64,000 nt of DNA. Source: Mytilus edulis (lineage: Eukaryota > Mollusca > Bivalvia > Mytilida > Mytilidae). Shown here piece after piece: positions 61,700 through 64,000 of the stretch. The notes beneath the pieces were generated by a model. The model was not told where the DNA came from, ran no database searches, and saw only the letters and a program-made list of their open reading frames with translations. The position numbers and the translations under genes were made by a program. The stretch is from NCBI RefSeq assembly GCF_963676685.1, contig NC_092348.1, forward strand, positions 12,746,867 to 12,810,866, in the 5' to 3' direction. Each line of letters starts with the position of its first letter. Positions within the stretch are counted from its first letter, which is position 1.

Positions 61700-62045
61700 C
61701 ATATGTTGTAATGTTACACCATTGTCTCAGGTTATGGAAGGGTTGGCACTTTCAAACGAGTTTAACCTTCCACATTCTGTTTGTGCATCTTCCAAGTCAG
61801 GAGCCTGTAATTGGTTTGTTGTTGAATGTTGCTGTATAACATATTTGTTTTTGGTTCATTATTTTGTGAGTTTTCTTAATTGAATTGTTTTACATTTGTC
61901 ATTTCCGACCTTAGACGACTATGCAGTATGGGCTTGTTCATTGTTGAAGGCTGTACAGTGACCAATAGTTAGTAATTTCTGGGTTATTTGGTCTCTTTTG
62001 GAAAGCTATCTCATTAGCAATCATACATCTTCTTTTTATATGATA
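61700..62045 (+). repeat. Interspersed repeat ending CATCTTCTTTTTATA
   Basis: GTTACACCATTGTCTCAGG, CAAGTCAGGAGCCTGTAATT, TTGTTGAAGGCTGTACAGTG and ATTAGCAATCATACATCTTC in order; a second diverged copy is at 62690-62950. Confidence 0.65.
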
Positions 62046-63660
62046 ACAATTTGATATCCAATGCATTTAGGAATAAGTAGGTCTCAGGGTAGTTTTAAAA
62101 CTCATAATAACAATTTGATATCGAATGTTTAAGTCTTTATGTTAATAAACATAATATAGACTGGAAAATAGGAAAATTATAGATATTTTATCTTTATTGT
62201 CAGCACATGTTATGATGGAATAATTTAGAACAAAAATAGAACAAAGTCTCATTTTGAAAAGATTATGTCTTTACCCCTACAAAATATACACATGTGAAAA
62301 ATAAATATACATTTTCTCTCTTACAAAGTCATCCATAAAATCTTGTTAGTTTTATTTGCTCATTATTCATTGTAAGACAACTCTGATACCACAAACAGCA
62401 GACCAAAACACCAATCTTAAACTCTCATTTTAGCACTATGTCCGATTTTGAAGGAAAGCATTGTTTCCATAACTCCAGTGTCAATTTTCTATTTACCTTG
62501 AAGGAAGTGTAAATGAAAATCACCAAAATGTTTTCACTGGTAATTGTAAACTTGATAAAGCTGCAAAAAACAAAAAAAAGTTACAAATTGCTTCTACTTA
62601 AAAAAAATATATTTTCATATAGTTTGATCTTGTTTTGTGCTGTTACACAACTTTTTATCAGGTTAGATGAATGGTTATTTTGTTTCAAACATGTTTAACC
62701 ATGCCACATTCTTTATGAATAGGTTATAAGTCAAGAGCCTGTATTTCAGTGATAGGTGAAGTTCAATGTTTTTCTCTTTTGAATGATTTCAAACTTTGTT
62801 ATTCTTGGATCTTAATAACTTACAATATGGTAAGGGTTTTGCTCATTGCTGAAGGTTGTCTGGTGACCTGTAGTTGTTTACATCTTTTCTGTTGGGATCT
62901 GATGGATAGTTATCTCATTGGCAATCCTTGTGCTACTACATCTCCTTAATTACATATATTTATATTATAACTGTCCCAAATAAAATATATTATTGGATGA
63001 TGTAGACATAATTTCATTGGTTATAAAATTTTTTTAAAAAATCTGCCAAACAATACATCCATGTAATTATCAAACCAATATATAGATATCTAGAGATCTA
63101 CACATGGTTTAAACAAAAGACAATTTCTAAACATTATTGATTGATTGATTCTGTTTAACTCTACTTCTAGCTTTCTTGGCTTTATCATTTAAGAGCCAGT
63201 TTTTCATAGACACGGAAATGAAGGGTTGAAAGTCACAACCTTAATGTTGATAGGCTCATGATTGCTGTAGATGGTCTAGAAAAGATATCTACCAATAATG
63301 AAACTATGATGAAAGATGAACATCAGGGTTTAGGCTGACGGTCGCCATTTTTGCTTTTAGCGAAAAATAATAATTGTGCCGATTAAAATTCTCCATTTGC
63401 GAAAGAATTTGGCGAAAGAAATATATATAACAATTTTGTTTCATCAATTTAAAAAAAAAAAAATTCTTTCTGGTTTCTCTCTAGTCACCTTGATGACAGA
63501 AAATCAATAATCAGCTGATTGCATTTTATAGCTGTAGACAACCTAGGACTAATTAATAAAGGTGATTATTGTATTGTTTGACAAAAATTTGAAATGATAT
63601 GGTTAAATGGTGTCCATCACATATCACATAAAGGATTTATAAACAACTTGACACACATGT
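62046..63660. other. Right-end intergenic DNA
   Basis: A diverged repeat copy (62690-62950) and a short reverse SINE tail (ATTGATTGATTGATTCTG at 63138). Otherwise AT-rich with nothing I can name. Confidence 0.45.
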
Positions 63661-63700
63661 TTGATTCAAACTTTTGAATTCTCCTTTCCTTTTTTTAACA

Positions 63701-64000
63701 ATGGTCCGGAAGGGAAAACTGACGAAAAATGTTCTAAAGCAAAAAAAACTTTTCCTACCCAAAACTTTATCCTTCAACTTTGATATAGATAATCGACCTG
63801 CAAGTCGTTTTAATGATGCACCTGTTTCAAGCAAAGTTTTTTTTATTGATGATGGTCAAGAAAAGAAAACTGTCGTTATGAAGAAATATATTCGACAGGT
63901 TGGGAATAATCCCTCAATACCTTTCTACAACTGCAAAATGACCCCTTTTATGAGGGGCAGTCCCTCATTTAAGGTTATCCCACATTTGAGGGGTTGTTCT
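63701..64000 (+). CDS. Unidentified open frame, cut by the window edge
   Basis: ATG at 63701 sits in a good context (AACAATGG), with an in-frame TGA at 63662-63664 upstream. One hundred codons are then open to the last base of the window. The N-terminus is lysine rich (MVRKGKLTKNVLKQKKL); the middle is more ordinary (NRPASRFNDAPVSSKVFFID). I do not recognise it. CAG|GTTGGG at 63898 could be an exon end, in which case the coding part is about 66 codons. The bases after 63930 contain CCCCTTTTATGAGGGG-type inverted words, so the tail may be intron or repeat. Confidence 0.35.
   Translation, partial: MVRKGKLTKNVLKQKKLFLPKTLSFNFDIDNRPASRFNDAPVSSKVFFIDDGQEKKTVVMKKYIRQVGNNPSIPFYNCKMTPFMRGSPSFKVIPHLRGCS

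Overview
The window looks like nuclear DNA of a bivalve mollusc, most like a marine mussel (Mytilus type). It is AT-rich, has long introns with GT-AG junctions, and is crowded with short interspersed repeats that I recognise from mussel genomes, such as the families containing CCAGATGCTCCGCAGGG and AAAGAGACAACAACCCGACC. The species call rests on memory of those repeats. No prokaryotic gene layout, rRNA, CRISPR array or intact tRNA was seen.

Four protein genes can be supported, plus one open frame at the right edge. (1) 2712-9854, plus strand: the 3' part of a JHY-like gene in four clear exons and one probable 21-nt microexon. (2) 15492-17195, minus strand: a single-coding-exon OTU-family cysteine protease (predicted deubiquitinase, 567 aa) with the DGNC and His motifs intact and several SUMO-interaction-like motifs. 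(3) 24021-45830, minus strand: complete NAE1 (APP-BP1), the regulatory subunit of the NEDD8 E1 enzyme. I rebuilt 19 coding exons with consistent phases into 538 codons; one intron is of the GC-AG class. (4) 51498-55447, plus strand: a TPR-SET-MYND protein (724 aa, SMYD-like) with one MYND finger inside the SET domain and a second at the C-terminus. (5) 63701-64000, plus strand: 100 open codons behind a good start context, running off the window; product unknown.

Layout: JHY-like and OTU genes converge across about 5.6 kb of repeats (9.9-15.5 kb). OTU and NAE1 are both on the minus strand, separated by 17.3-24.0 kb of MITEs and one 2-kb repeat. NAE1 and the SMYD-like gene are head to head, 5.7 kb apart between start codons. 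The right end (55.5-63.6 kb) is a transposon graveyard: a decayed MULE with target duplication, a 1.1-kb inverted-repeat element nested in another repeat, and large fold-back palindromes. The genes do not form a pathway; NAE1 and the OTU protein both belong to ubiquitin-like signalling, but nothing here shows a functional link.

The most notable non-coding signal is an array of eight identical 62-bp units in NAE1 intron 15. Each unit carries an exact match to the CTCF core consensus CCASYAGRKGGC.
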